Assembly (NCBI GenBank): GCA_024704765.1
Contig: JAKMXF010000221.1
Location: 186,001 to 250,000 of the forward strand
Length of the DNA stretch: 64,000 bases
Source: Oopsacas minuta
Lineage: Eukaryota; Porifera; Hexactinellida; Lyssacinosida; Leucopsacidae
Direction: 5' to 3'
Shown piece by piece: positions 39,728 to 51,500 of this stretch. How positions within the stretch are numbered: position 1 is the first letter of the stretch; every line of letters starts with the position of its first letter. The position numbers were made by a program, and so were the translations under genes. Under the pieces are notes generated by a model. The model worked only from the letters and a program-made list of their open reading frames with translations. It made no database searches and was not told the DNA's origin.

Positions 39728-39768
39728 TAATTATAATGTATTGCTTATAATAGCTAGATTACTATAGT

Positions 39769-41100
39769 ATGGATACGGACCCAATTATAACTGACAGGTG
39801 GAGAGACATCAACAGCCTCCTGATAGCTGGTAACCCTCTGACAACCCCACATTCAGAAGCTAGTCCAGACACTCTCTCTTTCCTCAGGGACACCTGTAAA
39901 ATATTGGTTATAGGGGCGGGTGGGCTTGGTTGTGAGTTGTTGAAGAACATAGCTCTGCTAGGTATAAAGGATATACACGTCATCGATATGGATATTATTG
40001 ACGAGTCTAATCTCAACAGACAATTTCTATTCAGACCCAAAGATGTGTCACGTCCTAAGGCGTTAGTAGCCGCAGAATTTATAAACAAGAGAATACCAGG
40101 GGCTAATGTGACAGGGTATTATAAGAAAATTCAAGATTTTGACGTAGCATTCTACACGAAGTTCCACATCATCGTGTGTGGTCTGGATTCTATAGTAGCA
40201 CGTAGATGGATTAACAGTCTCGTTATTGGTCTGCTTAAGTACAATGCAGAGGGAGAATTGGACCAGGGAAGTATCATCCCAATTGTAGATGGAGGTACAG
40301 AGGGGTTCAAAGGTAACGCCCGCGTGATAATCCCGAGTATAACAGCCTGTCTAGAGTGTACCCTGGACCTGTATCCTCCTCAGGTGACATATCCTCTATG
40401 TACCATAGCAACCAATCCTCGTCTCCCTGAGCACTGTATAGAGTATGTCAAGCTATTTAGATGGAAGAAGGAGGAACCGTTTGGAGCTAATGTCCAAATA
40501 GACGGAGATAACCCAGAACATATCCAATGGGTATGCGACCAGTCAGAAAAGAGAGCTAATGAGTACCGCATAGAAGGTGTTAACTACCGATTAACTCAGG
40601 GAGTTATTAAGCATATTATACCAGCTGTTGCCTCTACTAACGCTGTTATAGCAGCAGCATGTGCTACTGAAGTGTTTAAAATCGCGACTAGTTGCGCTGC
40701 CTACATGGATAACTACATGGTGATCAATGATACTGATGGCATATACTCATTCACATACGCTCCCGAGAAGAAGGATAATTGTATTGTCTGCTCAGGGAGG
40801 AAAGAGCTTTTGAAATTCTCAGAGGATGCTAAGCTTCGAGAAGTTGTAGAGTATCTCTGTGACAATCCTAAGTTCTCTCTCAAGAGTCCTGGCATAACTA
40901 CCATTATTAATGGACATGACAAGACGCTATACATGAAAACTAAAGCTCTGGAACAGCTGACTAAACCTAACTTGGATCTAACATTAAAAGAACTAGGACT
41001 ATCAGATGGACATGAGATCTATGTAGGAGATCCCAATCTATCTCGTACTGTTGTATTCATAATCAACTTTATTTCTGAGATGGAAGTGAATAGGAATTGA
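39769..41100 (+). CDS. UBA3: NEDD8-activating enzyme E1 catalytic subunit
   Basis: This intronless 443-residue protein is the adenylating and thioester-forming half of the NEDD8 E1, working with NAE1/APPBP1 to load NEDD8 on UBC12 for cullin neddylation. The nucleotide motif [15 protein letters not shown] is near residue 50, and [11 protein letters not shown] carries the conserved N-x3-R. The catalytic cysteine is C211 in [23 protein letters not shown]. The crossover region contains [36 protein letters not shown]. The C-terminal E2-binding ubiquitin-like domain contains [16 protein letters not shown]. The length is close to human (463). The orthologue is multi-exonic in most animals, so a single exon here is notable. 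Confidence 0.96.
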   Translation: MDTDPIITDRWRDINSLLIAGNPLTTPHSEASPDTLSFLRDTCKILVIGAGGLGCELLKNIALLGIKDIHVIDMDIIDESNLNRQFLFRPKDVSRPKALVAAEFINKRIPGANVTGYYKKIQDFDVAFYTKFHIIVCGLDSIVARRWINSLVIGLLKYNAEGELDQGSIIPIVDGGTEGFKGNARVIIPSITACLECTLDLYPPQVTYPLCTIATNPRLPEHCIEYVKLFRWKKEEPFGANVQIDGDNPEHIQWVCDQSEKRANEYRIEGVNYRLTQGVIKHIIPAVASTNAVIAAACATEVFKIATSCAAYMDNYMVINDTDGIYSFTYAPEKKDNCIVCSGRKELLKFSEDAKLREVVEYLCDNPKFSLKSPGITTIINGHDKTLYMKTKALEQLTKPNLDLTLKELGLSDGHEIYVGDPNLSRTVVFIINFISEMEVNRN

Positions 41101-41264
41101 TTCTATATTCTATGTGTACAGTCTGAGTTTAGACATATTTATATTTAGAATTTAGTAGTTATAAAAGTATAGTTTTTGAGATTTGAGTACGTATGATTTA
41201 TCGTTGTCATTTAATATGTTAGTTAATTTGTCATTTCTCTTGGCTATTTGGCTAGATACTACCG

Positions 41265-43041
41265 ATGGATCGTATAAAGAAGGTAAGCATTCTTAGAAAG
41301 GATTCTGCACCTCCTCTACCTGAACCCCGCCCTCTCAAAGATTTCCCTCGTCTGGCCAAGAATCCATTCCCTCTTCACGCAGCTGCCTACTCCGGAAACC
41401 TATCGGTACTGATGCATATTCTAGGAGAGGACAACTTCTTGGACAAGTATCCTCCGTTTGATCCCCATGGTGCATCTGTTATTCATCTAGCAGCTCAAAG
41501 TAACTCTGTTGAGACTCTACGCTGGCTCCTGGCTCAGAAGGACTACGAGCGAGTGAGTGGTGTCTACTGGTTGTCTGCTCTAGCTGTGGGGAGTGGTGGT
41601 GACACACCTGCACACGTAGCAGCTGTACGCGGTAATCTGGAGAGTTTCCAGGCCCTGTGGGAGAGCACTGAAGAGAAAATACTTCTAATGAAACCTGACA
41701 CTAACGGATTCTCTCCTCTACATCTAGCAGCTAGCAAGGGTCATGACAAAGTAAGATTAATTACTTATGTCTTTGAACATTTATATTATATTATTTGTAA
41801 AGATAGTAAGTTGGTTGATTAAACAGCTAAAACCAGATGCTTCTGACTTCTTCAAATCGGGGACTATTACAGCTTCACATATAGCAGCTATCAGAGGCTA
41901 TGTATCAGTAATAGCTGCTATAACAAAACACTACAAGCATCATTCTAACTTGAGAGATCAGAGTGGCTGTACTCCTGTATACTTTTCAGCTCAGGAGGGA
42001 CACTATGACTGTGTTAAACTGATGCTAGAGGAGTCAAAGGCAGATCCCACCATAGCCTCTGCTGACGGGATGACTTCTCTGCATGCTGCGGCTCAAGGAG
42101 GCAGTACTGAGGTCTGAAATCAAATTATGGTTTATTTTACAAATTTTATGACTATACATTTCAGGTTCTGCGGTATTTGACAAAGAAATGTGGCCAAGAG
42201 GCTCTCACTGTTCCCAGCTATAACGGCTCTACTGTTCTCCACTTTGCTTCATCTGGAGGTCACGAGGAAACTGTGAAGTACATTCTAGGAGCTGATAAGT
42301 CCGCTAAGCTACTACACACCAGGGACGTAGAGTCTGGTACTCCAGCTCATGACGCAGCTGAGAACGGACATGTGAACGTGCTTAGAATGCTGGTAGCAGC
42401 TGGCGCAGATATAAATGCTGTGGATAAGACCAAGGTATCTCCTTACCAGCTGGCAACACGGTGAGTACATCAATCTTAAAATAATAGTGCGAATGTAATT
42501 TACAATTCCACTCTAAAGTGATCGTGAGAATCCATGCTTCGATTTCGCTACCCAAGAAAAGCAGAGGATAGAAGCAATACATTTTCAGGATATAGTAGAA
42601 ACTACCACAGAGAGAGTTGTGGTTGCAGAAGGGAATAAGATTGATATCAAGAGTCGTAACAAGAGGAAATCAGCTGGAGATTATTACGAAGCTATTGTTA
42701 GGAAGCCTAAGAAAGATAGCGTAAGAGACAAAAGGAAATCTGCTCGTATGACAATTATGGCAGAGAGTGAGCTCACCTCTGAGAAGACGGAGTCTTTGCC
42801 TAAAGCTGTTCGTATCCGTCCTCTTTCTGTTCCGACGGGAGTAGCGCCTACCAAGGACGAACTGAGTAATGTATTCGACAAGATTCGTGGGAAGAAGAGA
42901 GACATCACTGCCCCTCAATTCCGGTCAGAGTCTGAAAGACACGGACTAGAAGGAGCTGGAAATGAGCTGAAAGATGTGCTCAGTAACAGGACCAAGAAAG
43001 CAGAGGTTCGTGGTGATACTGAACCAATTCCTGAGCAATGA
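41265..43041 (+). CDS. ankyrin-repeat protein (espin-like repeat block)
   Basis: Four exons (41265-41750, 41827-42111, 42165-42460, 42519-43041) give 529 residues. About eight ankyrin repeats span residues 35-350, with typical PLHxAA helices: FPLHAAAYSGN, SVIHLAAQSNS, DTPAHVAAVRGN, SPLHLAASKGHD, TPVYFSAQEGHY, MTSLHAAAQGG, TVLHFASSGGHE and TPAHDAAENGHV. The repeat block (GMTSLHAAAQGGSTEV, GTPAHDAAENG) most resembles that of espins, actin-bundling proteins, but no WH2 or actin-bundling tail is seen. The C-terminal 175 residues are basic and disordered (SRNKRKSAGDYY, KKDSVRDKRKSAR). A protein-interaction scaffold is the safe reading. Confidence 0.85.
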
Positions 43042-43448
43042 ATCGATAATTGTAACCCTAGCACTTAGTCATGTTATTTTTATCCTTTTTTACTCTTTAT
43101 TTTATTTATTTTATATGTCTTTTCTATTATTGACATCATCATAACGCCTATTATAAGTCGTTTGATTGCCAAGTAGCCTAAGAGTATGCCATTATTGCCA
43201 AATACAGTTTACTTTTTCATAGTAACGTACGTAACTCTTCTTTGCAATTATACCATATATGCATTTACCATATATCATGGAGTATAAGACTTACATGGAG
43301 AATACTACTTTCATTTTCCGCATATACATAATTCTAATACTTTTATATGTTATTAATACATAATATTAATTTTCAATTAGGCCAAGTGCTCTAATTATAT
43401 AAATTGTCGATTATGTTTGATTGAATTGAAATAACAAACTGAATCATA
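43042..43448. other. intergenic stretch between the ankyrin and adaptor genes
   Basis: About 400 AT-rich bases with no supported ORF, RNA gene or repeat. It presumably holds the 3' UTR of the ankyrin gene and the promoter of the adaptor gene. Confidence 0.6.
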
Positions 43449-45281
43449 ATGTTCCTTCTAAGAGCTAAGAATACATACGGAGAGAAGAAGCAACCTGTCT
43501 ATCAAGTAAAAAAATATTCATGCTTGTATATTGCTTCTGTTGAAATGTTTATAAACCTAGGAGAGGATGTGTCTGTTATCAAGAAGACAGTTGATAGGAC
43601 TGTGCATAATCTTAACCTTAAAACTCTTACGGGTGAACCTGTCCAACTCGTACTAAATGAGAACGGTATTATAGTGCAAGAACACAAATATAAAGACAGT
43701 CAAGCTAATGACGTATTGATGGCACACGCTCTAAAGCGTATTTGTTACACAACCTCTTTTCCTAAGAAAAGGATTTATGTGTTTGTATCACGTCTACCTC
43801 AAGAGGAGCGGGTCTTCTCTCACTTCTTCTTAATGCAAGACAAAAGTACTGGAGATAAAATCATTAAAGAGCTTTCCAATGCATTCACGAATGCTTTTAA
43901 AACAAAGAAGAGAAAAACTCTTGAAAAAGACCATCGTCGTAACCTGCGTGCTAAACATCCAGTAGCTCCTGCTCCACTACCTCTACAAGCTCCTAAACCA
44001 CAAGCATCTCCTAAGAAGAAGAAGAATAATCCTCCACCTCAAGATCAATTCGTCCCTCCTCCCCCTTATGTAGATGTTCTCTCTAATCAGGATCAAATGT
44101 TCCAGGAGTTTGATATAATCAGTCCAGTTAACACCCCGTCTGCTCCTCCTCTATCTATTACACCAACTGGACCTGGCGCTTTCTTTATAGACAACGCCTT
44201 CCCTCTACAGCAAGCACAAGCTCTTCCTGCATATCGTAATGACCCATTTATTCCACAACATGCTGAACCTCTCTATGTCGATGATCCATTCGTATCCCAA
44301 CAGGATCCTTTCGCACCCCAGCGGGACCCTTTCGCTCCCCAACGGGAGAATTTCGCTCAAATTGACATCCAACAGGACCCATTTTCACAGTTTCAAATAT
44401 TTCCTGATTCTCCTAACCGCAATGGTTGTGATGCAATGGAAGCTTCAGATGGCTTACCTTCTTATAATAGTTATAATAAAGAATTCCATCTGGGGCATCA
44501 GGTATCTAAGGATGACTTACTTATAGATCTCACATCACCAGAACACATACCAGCTCCCTCCGGTAGATTATTGAGATCTCTCTCTACCTCTAATGTACTA
44601 GAAGAAGTTAGAAGTGATAGTCCCCCTTTCTTACCTCCTGCTTATCAACCTCCAGAACATGTAGAACCTATTCCCGATATCCCTACTAACCATCAGGAGA
44701 CAGCTGCTTCTCATTTCAGATCTCGTATAGGTAATCAAAATGAACAAGCTACCAGACCTAAATCTGGAATATATCCCTCTCTTTCAGCTGGTTTGGAAAG
44801 GAATAGCTTCGTAGAACCATTCAATGCTGCTGATCAGTCTCATGGATTTTCTTACCAAGATGAGCATTACGCGTTGGCCAATGAACCCTGGTTCCAAGAG
44901 GGTCTCCCCCGCGATATTATCATTGAACTCCTTAAAGATCAGAAACAGGGTGCGTTCTTCATTCGAGAGTCTCTTTCCCAACCCGGCAAACTTGCCCTCT
45001 CAGTCAAAGGGAGTAACAATGTAATCCACTTCCTTATTGATAAGTCTAGGAAAGGCTACAGTGTTGAAAACGATAAGCTCTTCTTTCCTAGCATATCTCT
45101 ATTAGTTATGCACCACTCTATTAACAGAGGAGTTCTGCCTTGCACCTTAACTGTTGGTGATTCTAATCCCGCTTATCTGAGGGCTGACCATCTGGAGAGT
45201 TCAGACTCCGAGGCTGAGGGGGAGGATCCTATCTACACCACCTACGCACTTACTGGCTCTATGAATGTACAGCAACACTAG
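43449..45281 (+). CDS. PTB + SH2 adaptor with a central DPF-motif tract (Shc-like order)
   Basis: An intronless 610-residue signalling adaptor. The N-terminus (about residues 15-160) has a phosphotyrosine-binding/PID fold: CLYIASVEMFINLGED, then EPVQLVLNENGIIVQEHKY and KRICYTTSFPKKRIYVFVSR. The middle is proline-rich and disordered, with five DPF tripeptides between residues about 265 and 312 (DPFIPQ, DPFVSQ, DPFAPQ twice, DPFSQF); these match the AP-2 alpha-ear and Eps15-type endocytic motif. The C-terminus (about 480-580) is an SH2 domain, PWFQEGLPRDIIIELLKDQ with the phosphotyrosine-binding arginine R506 in FFIRESLS. A short tail has potential tyrosine sites (DPIYTTYAL). PTB-then-SH2 is the Shc order, but Shc lacks DPF clusters, whereas the PTB protein Dab has them. 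An endocytic tyrosine-kinase adaptor is inferred. Confidence 0.88.
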   Translation: MFLLRAKNTYGEKKQPVYQVKKYSCLYIASVEMFINLGEDVSVIKKTVDRTVHNLNLKTLTGEPVQLVLNENGIIVQEHKYKDSQANDVLMAHALKRICYTTSFPKKRIYVFVSRLPQEERVFSHFFLMQDKSTGDKIIKELSNAFTNAFKTKKRKTLEKDHRRNLRAKHPVAPAPLPLQAPKPQASPKKKKNNPPPQDQFVPPPPYVDVLSNQDQMFQEFDIISPVNTPSAPPLSITPTGPGAFFIDNAFPLQQAQALPAYRNDPFIPQHAEPLYVDDPFVSQQDPFAPQRDPFAPQRENFAQIDIQQDPFSQFQIFPDSPNRNGCDAMEASDGLPSYNSYNKEFHLGHQVSKDDLLIDLTSPEHIPAPSGRLLRSLSTSNVLEEVRSDSPPFLPPAYQPPEHVEPIPDIPTNHQETAASHFRSRIGNQNEQATRPKSGIYPSLSAGLERNSFVEPFNAADQSHGFSYQDEHYALANEPWFQEGLPRDIIIELLKDQKQGAFFIRESLSQPGKLALSVKGSNNVIHFLIDKSRKGYSVENDKLFFPSISLLVMHHSINRGVLPCTLTVGDSNPAYLRADHLESSDSEAEGEDPIYTTYALTGSMNVQQH

Positions 45282-45596
45282 CAGACTAGATTAGCCCTGC
45301 ATTCATTATAGAAATTTCCCTTCCCTGAAGATTCTTACTGAGTGTTGATTACTCATTATTTATATGTAGATTTAGCATATATAGTGTATATCTGTTAAGA
45401 AGCCTCTGATAATTGTATATAGTTATTTCAGTCTAGCATGGTTGTATATGTCGATAGTTAATTAATGTATTGACAACTTTTATTATTTATTTCACAGCTG
45501 ATAGAGCCTCACAAACGGTAACTTACTCGGCTACTATTTATCGAATAATAATATTTTTAGTATTTTATTAAATTCTAAAATTCTATTACTGGCCCG
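45282..45596. other. intergenic stretch upstream of RANBP2
   Basis: About 315 AT-rich bases with no ORF or RNA gene recognised. It holds the 3' end of the adaptor transcript and the RANBP2 promoter. Confidence 0.6.
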
Positions 45597-48500
45597 ATGG
45601 ATTACACTTCGGATCGAGCTCGTGTTGAACAACATGTTGCTCGGATGATGAATACCGTACAGACTGCAGAAGAACGTACTCAGCGAGCTTATGCTATTGC
45701 TCAAATGTATGCAAAAGTAGAGGACTACGACAAGGCTCTATCATATGTTGACATGTATCTGACAACTCACCATAATGAAGCTGGTGCATTCTATTTCAGA
45801 GGAGTTATTCTGGAGAAGCAGGGTAGACTACAAGACGCTGTTGCAGCATTTACGAACTCGCTAAGTTTGAAACCAAAACAAAAAGAAATAATTCTCAAGG
45901 TAGGAATTAGTTGAATACGAAAATCCGTATATTCTTTTGAACGTTTATATACGTTACACTCTTCTCTTAGATATGTGAAGTGGTTTGCTGTCTTGACAAG
46001 CCTTCAGAGGTACAGCTCTCTAAGTGGTTTGAACAGGCAAAACTTGTCGGAGCTCCTCTGAGATTACTCCAGTCTCTGGAAGAAAAACTAGCTCAATGTC
46101 GACAAGACGTACACACACTAGATAGACTATATCAAGAGCAACATAAGAAAGCTCCTGATAACCTACATGTTATTGAGAAGATGGTTAATCTTAAACTATC
46201 TCTGGGAGACCTCAAGGCCGCTAAGCTCCTGGTGGACCATATTAATTCACGAATCTCTCAGGCATCTGATAATCTAACTTGGATTCAGCTGAGCTATGGA
46301 GTATATTACAGAGCATACGTTAGGTACTGGTCTTTGTAGATTTATTTAATACTTCTAGAATGTTTTATGTGTTTATTTTTATTTATTAGTTGTCAGGCAG
46401 AAGGCATGTTAGCAGAACAAGTATCGCTCTTATTTGGGATGTTAACTTTCTTGAGCAGTATATTTTTCATAAAACTATCTATTTCAGACGATAAAGAGGT
46501 GAGAGATGATTTGCGACGTTTTGACTCTCACCTCTCAGCCCTGCACTCTGCTCTTGAGAAGTTTCCTAGTTCTCCTCAGAGACAGCCCTATCAGCTGAGA
46601 TTCATAGAGAAATTCGCTCTCTTCTATCAGATGGCGGCTTTTTTGCTATTTAAACTAGCTTATGATCAGATTCTAAATCTTGATGAGATGTTACAACTAG
46701 CAGCTGTTTGTCTATCTATATCATTTTCTATCACACCCCCGACTACACACGAAGATTCACCAGACGGACTACTTAGAGTAACTAAAGCTAACTGTAGGAT
46801 GTGTATAGTAGGTTATCTACTGGCAGCTCTCACCAGACTTAATGGACAAGATTGGCTTAAGAGGATAGTAAAGCCTAAAATTAGTAGTGAAGGTTTATCC
46901 AGGATTATTGAGGTAAGTACAACTCATTACATACTTTATTATCACATTCATTTAGCATAATTATTTCCTTATACTCTCAGGTATTACAACTACAGGTAAC
47001 TAGACAGACTCCTAGTTGCATACGTCTTCTTATGATTGATATCACACAAGTTTCATGTGCCCCTCCCTCACGTAGTCATCTCTCTCGGTACCATGAGGCA
47101 TATATCAGAGATAATTTGTCTCAGCTCCCCTCTCTTATGTGGCTGTGTCTAGCAGAGATTTCTGCATATGGAGGTTTCCCTTCTTTGCCTCAACTGTTTG
47201 CTTACTCTGAGCAAAGATGCAAATCTTTCCCTGATGGGAGTGAAGATCTTAGCAGGTCGGATTTCTCCAGTTGTTCACGAATGGATATTGAAGCATTTTT
47301 ATACTTGTCTTTGTATGAAACGCGACAGTTTGACACTACAGTTGGGGATAGTAATATTGTCTTACTCCCTATTGTCCTACACAAGCTAAAAGTTCTTGAG
47401 TCTAGATGTAACTTCTGGAATTCTCTCCACATCCTTGACAGAGCTAGTAGTAATCCTCTTTTAATGATTAAAGAAGCATCAAAACATAAAACAACAGTAG
47501 AGAAGGGACTTGTGTCTATCCGATGCCTCAAGAAGATGGAACTCTCTACTCCAATCATTTTCAATATGGCAAAAGCCTTTGAACACCGACTCTCTAATTG
47601 TTCCATTGGCTCTCCTGGCTATTCAGAAGACAGACAAACCATGCTATTAGCTAGAAGTGAGTTGTATTGGAATGAGGCATTGAGACGTGTACAATTGAAT
47701 GAGGCTGGAGTAAGCTCTCTCAGAGATGATTCTATACCTGAGCATCTAGCTACTAAGTTATTGTCCCTTCAGGGGAAGCAGGCTGGAGAGGGTTTGAGTG
47801 AGGAGGATAGGAATAAGATAAAATCACAAGCTGAAATGGCTTTAGCTGATATTGCTCTGCACAGGAATCACATACTGAAAGCTATCACTCTATATGAGAA
47901 AGTAGACCTGCCTTCTGCCGGATTTAATCATGCACAACTCCTTAAACACATTGCTCTGTTAGGGAACCCGCATATCTTATCCGGTGCACATGCCCCTCCT
48001 CCTACCACATACGATCTCCTCGTTAGGGCCCAATCAATACTCGCTGAGTGGAGTTGCAGAAATGAAGTGAAACAAGACACTCAACTTTTGCAGCGATTTC
48101 AAACAGAATTAGAGAATTTGGATAAATCTATTCAGGACCATAAACCTATAGAACCAAAGACAGACTACATTAATAACAGATTCCCTGAAGATGAGAGCTT
48201 TAAGGAATTAAGTAATAATTATCATTCAAACAGTTTTAACCAAGCATATGAACAAGCATCTGCTCCTCCCTTCCCCTTTCCTCCTCAATCAGCTGGGCCA
48301 ATCATTTCCACCTCATCTCCCAAAAAAATGGCGAATGGGACTACTTCTGGTCTTGTTGAGAGCACTATGAGTAAAGACGACCAAATCTTACAGTTGCAGT
48401 TAAAGTACGAAAGGACGTTACTGTGTCTGAAACAGCGTGATGATGTCATCTCAGATTTGTCTAAGATGAATGTAGAGTTGAGAGGAATTGTACAGAATTT

Positions 48501-51500
48501 ACAATACTACTTCACTGACCAGAAGGTATTATTCAAGAATCCTAAAGACCCAGAGAATGCTATCCTCCGTCCAGAGGATCTAGATAATTTGCCGACCCCT
48601 GATGTCCCTTCTACTGTCCACAATCTGAGTGGACGGAACCTCTCTATCTCAAATAACAGTCCGCAATACCCATTTAACAACTCATCCTCCTCTAACAAGA
48701 CTCCTATAAATACTTCCCATAGATCATTAATAGACAGCTATCATCCTGGTATGAATCAAGATTCTCACGTATCTCCTCGATCCCTAGCGAATCAATCAAA
48801 CAGAGATTTTGATTTTGGATACGACGATTCACCTCAATCTGCTAGACAGATGTTATCCCTTAAGACTAAACCACAACCACAAATAGTAGAACCAGCTAAT
48901 CCATTTGCTAACCTACAGTTAGTGGGCGGATCTAATCCCAAACCTGGAGCACCAAATACATCAGCTCCCTTCCGACTAAATTTTCAAACTCCTGGCACTC
49001 GTGGGTCTGACACAGACAGCAAACAGTCTCCTATAAAACAAGCTAGCTCCCCGGCTAGAGGAGAGAAAAATACGAATAGATCAACAGACGAATTTGTGTG
49101 CACTGCTGAGCACGAGGCCTTGGTAGATCTACCGCTAATTAAGACAGAGACTGGAGAGGAAAATGAAGATATTTTGTTCTGTAAAAGAGGTAAACTGTTC
49201 AGATTCAGAGATGGAAAGTGGGCAGAGAAGGGAACTGGAGATATGAAAGTTCTCAAAAAACATCACGAGCATAAATTTAGATTGCTTATGCGACGTGACG
49301 TAGTTATGAAGGTATGCTGTAATCATCTGATTCTGACAACTTTAGATTTGAAGCCTCAGTCACAATCTGAAAGAAGTGTAACTTGGACAACCCATGCAGA
49401 CTTTTCTGAGGAAGGACCTCCAGAATCTATTACTCTAGCTATCCGATTCAAAACTTCTGAGATAAGGGATGAGTTCATTAAAGTTGTTGACAAGTGTAAA
49501 CAAACTCTTAAGAACTCATTACTACCTCGATCATCTCCTAATAGCGTCACACAATCTGTCAAGTCAACAGCCAGCAGTACACCAAAGCAACATGTAACTA
49601 CAACTGGTCCTCAGACAGCTAGCCGTCCTGTGTGTATGGAATTTGGTCCTCAATTAGAAATTCCTCAAACTATCGACCGCCCACAAAAAAATTACTCTGA
49701 TTCAGATTCAGATTCGGACACAGAATATCTTTCCAATTCAGATAACGAGGCTACTGACGTCTTAAAGGGCCCTTTAAAAATAGCTAGTAGCTCTGAAGAA
49801 CAGATTCTCTTCCAGGAAAAAGCGTCTATTATCGTGAGCCAGTCTGGAGAAATAAAAGATCTAAAACGTATGCAGGTTAGAGTAACAGGAGACCCAGACA
49901 TAGCAAAGTACAGGCTCCTTATTCACGAGCAAGATAATAGCGATATGTTGTGTGACCATGAAATACGTAGTAATATCGATCTCAAACCGTACGCCACTCA
50001 AAAGGGCGACAAGTCTTGGTGTTTAGCTGTGAATCAAATTAATGATCCATCGAAAAAGAGTAGATTCATTCTGCGTTTTACTTCTTCTGCTGTATCAGCT
50101 AAATTTAACGGTGTCATACAAGAGTGTATTAATGAAATTAAGAGTACGACAAAGTCTAATTCATTAGCAAACATATCAGAGAAAGAAATACTATTTTCTA
50201 ATAATGAATTTGGAACGCAATCAAATACGAGTACAATATTCGGAATGGAAGCACTTCCTGGATTCACGTTTGGTAGTAGTTTTCATGATTCTATTCCACT
50301 CGTGACTAGTAGTGGGAGTAATTTTGGTTCATTCGTCACTCCATCTATTCCTGCTGTTCCTACAGCAACTAGCAAAGATAAGGAAGAGATAAATACATCG
50401 CAAGGGAACAATTCTTATGAAGCAGATCCCTATTTCGAGCCTGTTGTGGTCCTTCCTACACTAACTGAGTTGAAGACTGGTGAAGAGGGAGAGGTAGTCC
50501 TGTTTTTCCAGAGAGCTAGGCTATTCCGTTTGATAAATAAAGAGTGGAAAGAGAGAGGTGTAGGGGAGCTTAAAATCTTACATACTCCAAACACAGGGAA
50601 GCATAGGATAATAATGAGAAGAGACGTAGTTAAGAAATTGTGTTGCAACCATTATATAACTTCTGAGATGGCAGTGAAGAAGAATCAGAAAAATGAGAAA
50701 ATATGCAATTGGTTCACCACAGCTGACTATTCTGAAGAAACTCCACAGCCCCAACAACTCGCTGCTCGGTTCAAAACAGTGGAAATCGCAGCTGAGTTCA
50801 TAGAGATGTTCCAGAAATGTTTAACTGAGATAAAGACAGCTCCTTCTCCCAAACTTCATTCCCCTTATACAGAATCCAAACCCAAGCCTCCTGTAATTGA
50901 CCCTAAGTCTGAACCTAGTAAAGAATTAGATGATGTAATTATAATTTCAGTAAGTCAACCCACAGAAGATCAAGTGAGGAAAGCAAGGGAACTGATGCTA
51001 CCTGATTATTTCTATTTATATGAGAATAAGCCTGCCTGTCCAGGGTGTCGTGGTTGTGAGGAAGAAGATGATCCTATTCAACACTCTACTGCGGTAGAAG
51101 CAGAAGTTATTAAGCCAATATTTAACCAAGCCAGAGTAGAACCGCGAGCTGATATTCCTTATCAAGCTGGTTCTATATTTAGAGGGAATTTGAACCTAAA
51201 CCTAAGTTCATTCTCTTCTATTGTTTCCACTGAATCATCAAGCTTTAAGACAAGTTCTGGAAATCCTTTTGCTAAATGTGCTAAGCCGTTATTTAATCAA
51301 GATAAACAGGCAGATACAGACTCGGCTCCTTATGAACCTGATGCTCACTACAAGCCATTGGTACAATTACCGGAGTTGGAAGAGAGAAAAACTGGAGAAG
51401 AAGATGATAAAGTCTTATACACCAATAGATGTATACTGTTTAGATACGTGGATAAGGAATGGAAGGAGAGAGGCAGGGGAGAGATTAAGATTCTGCATAA

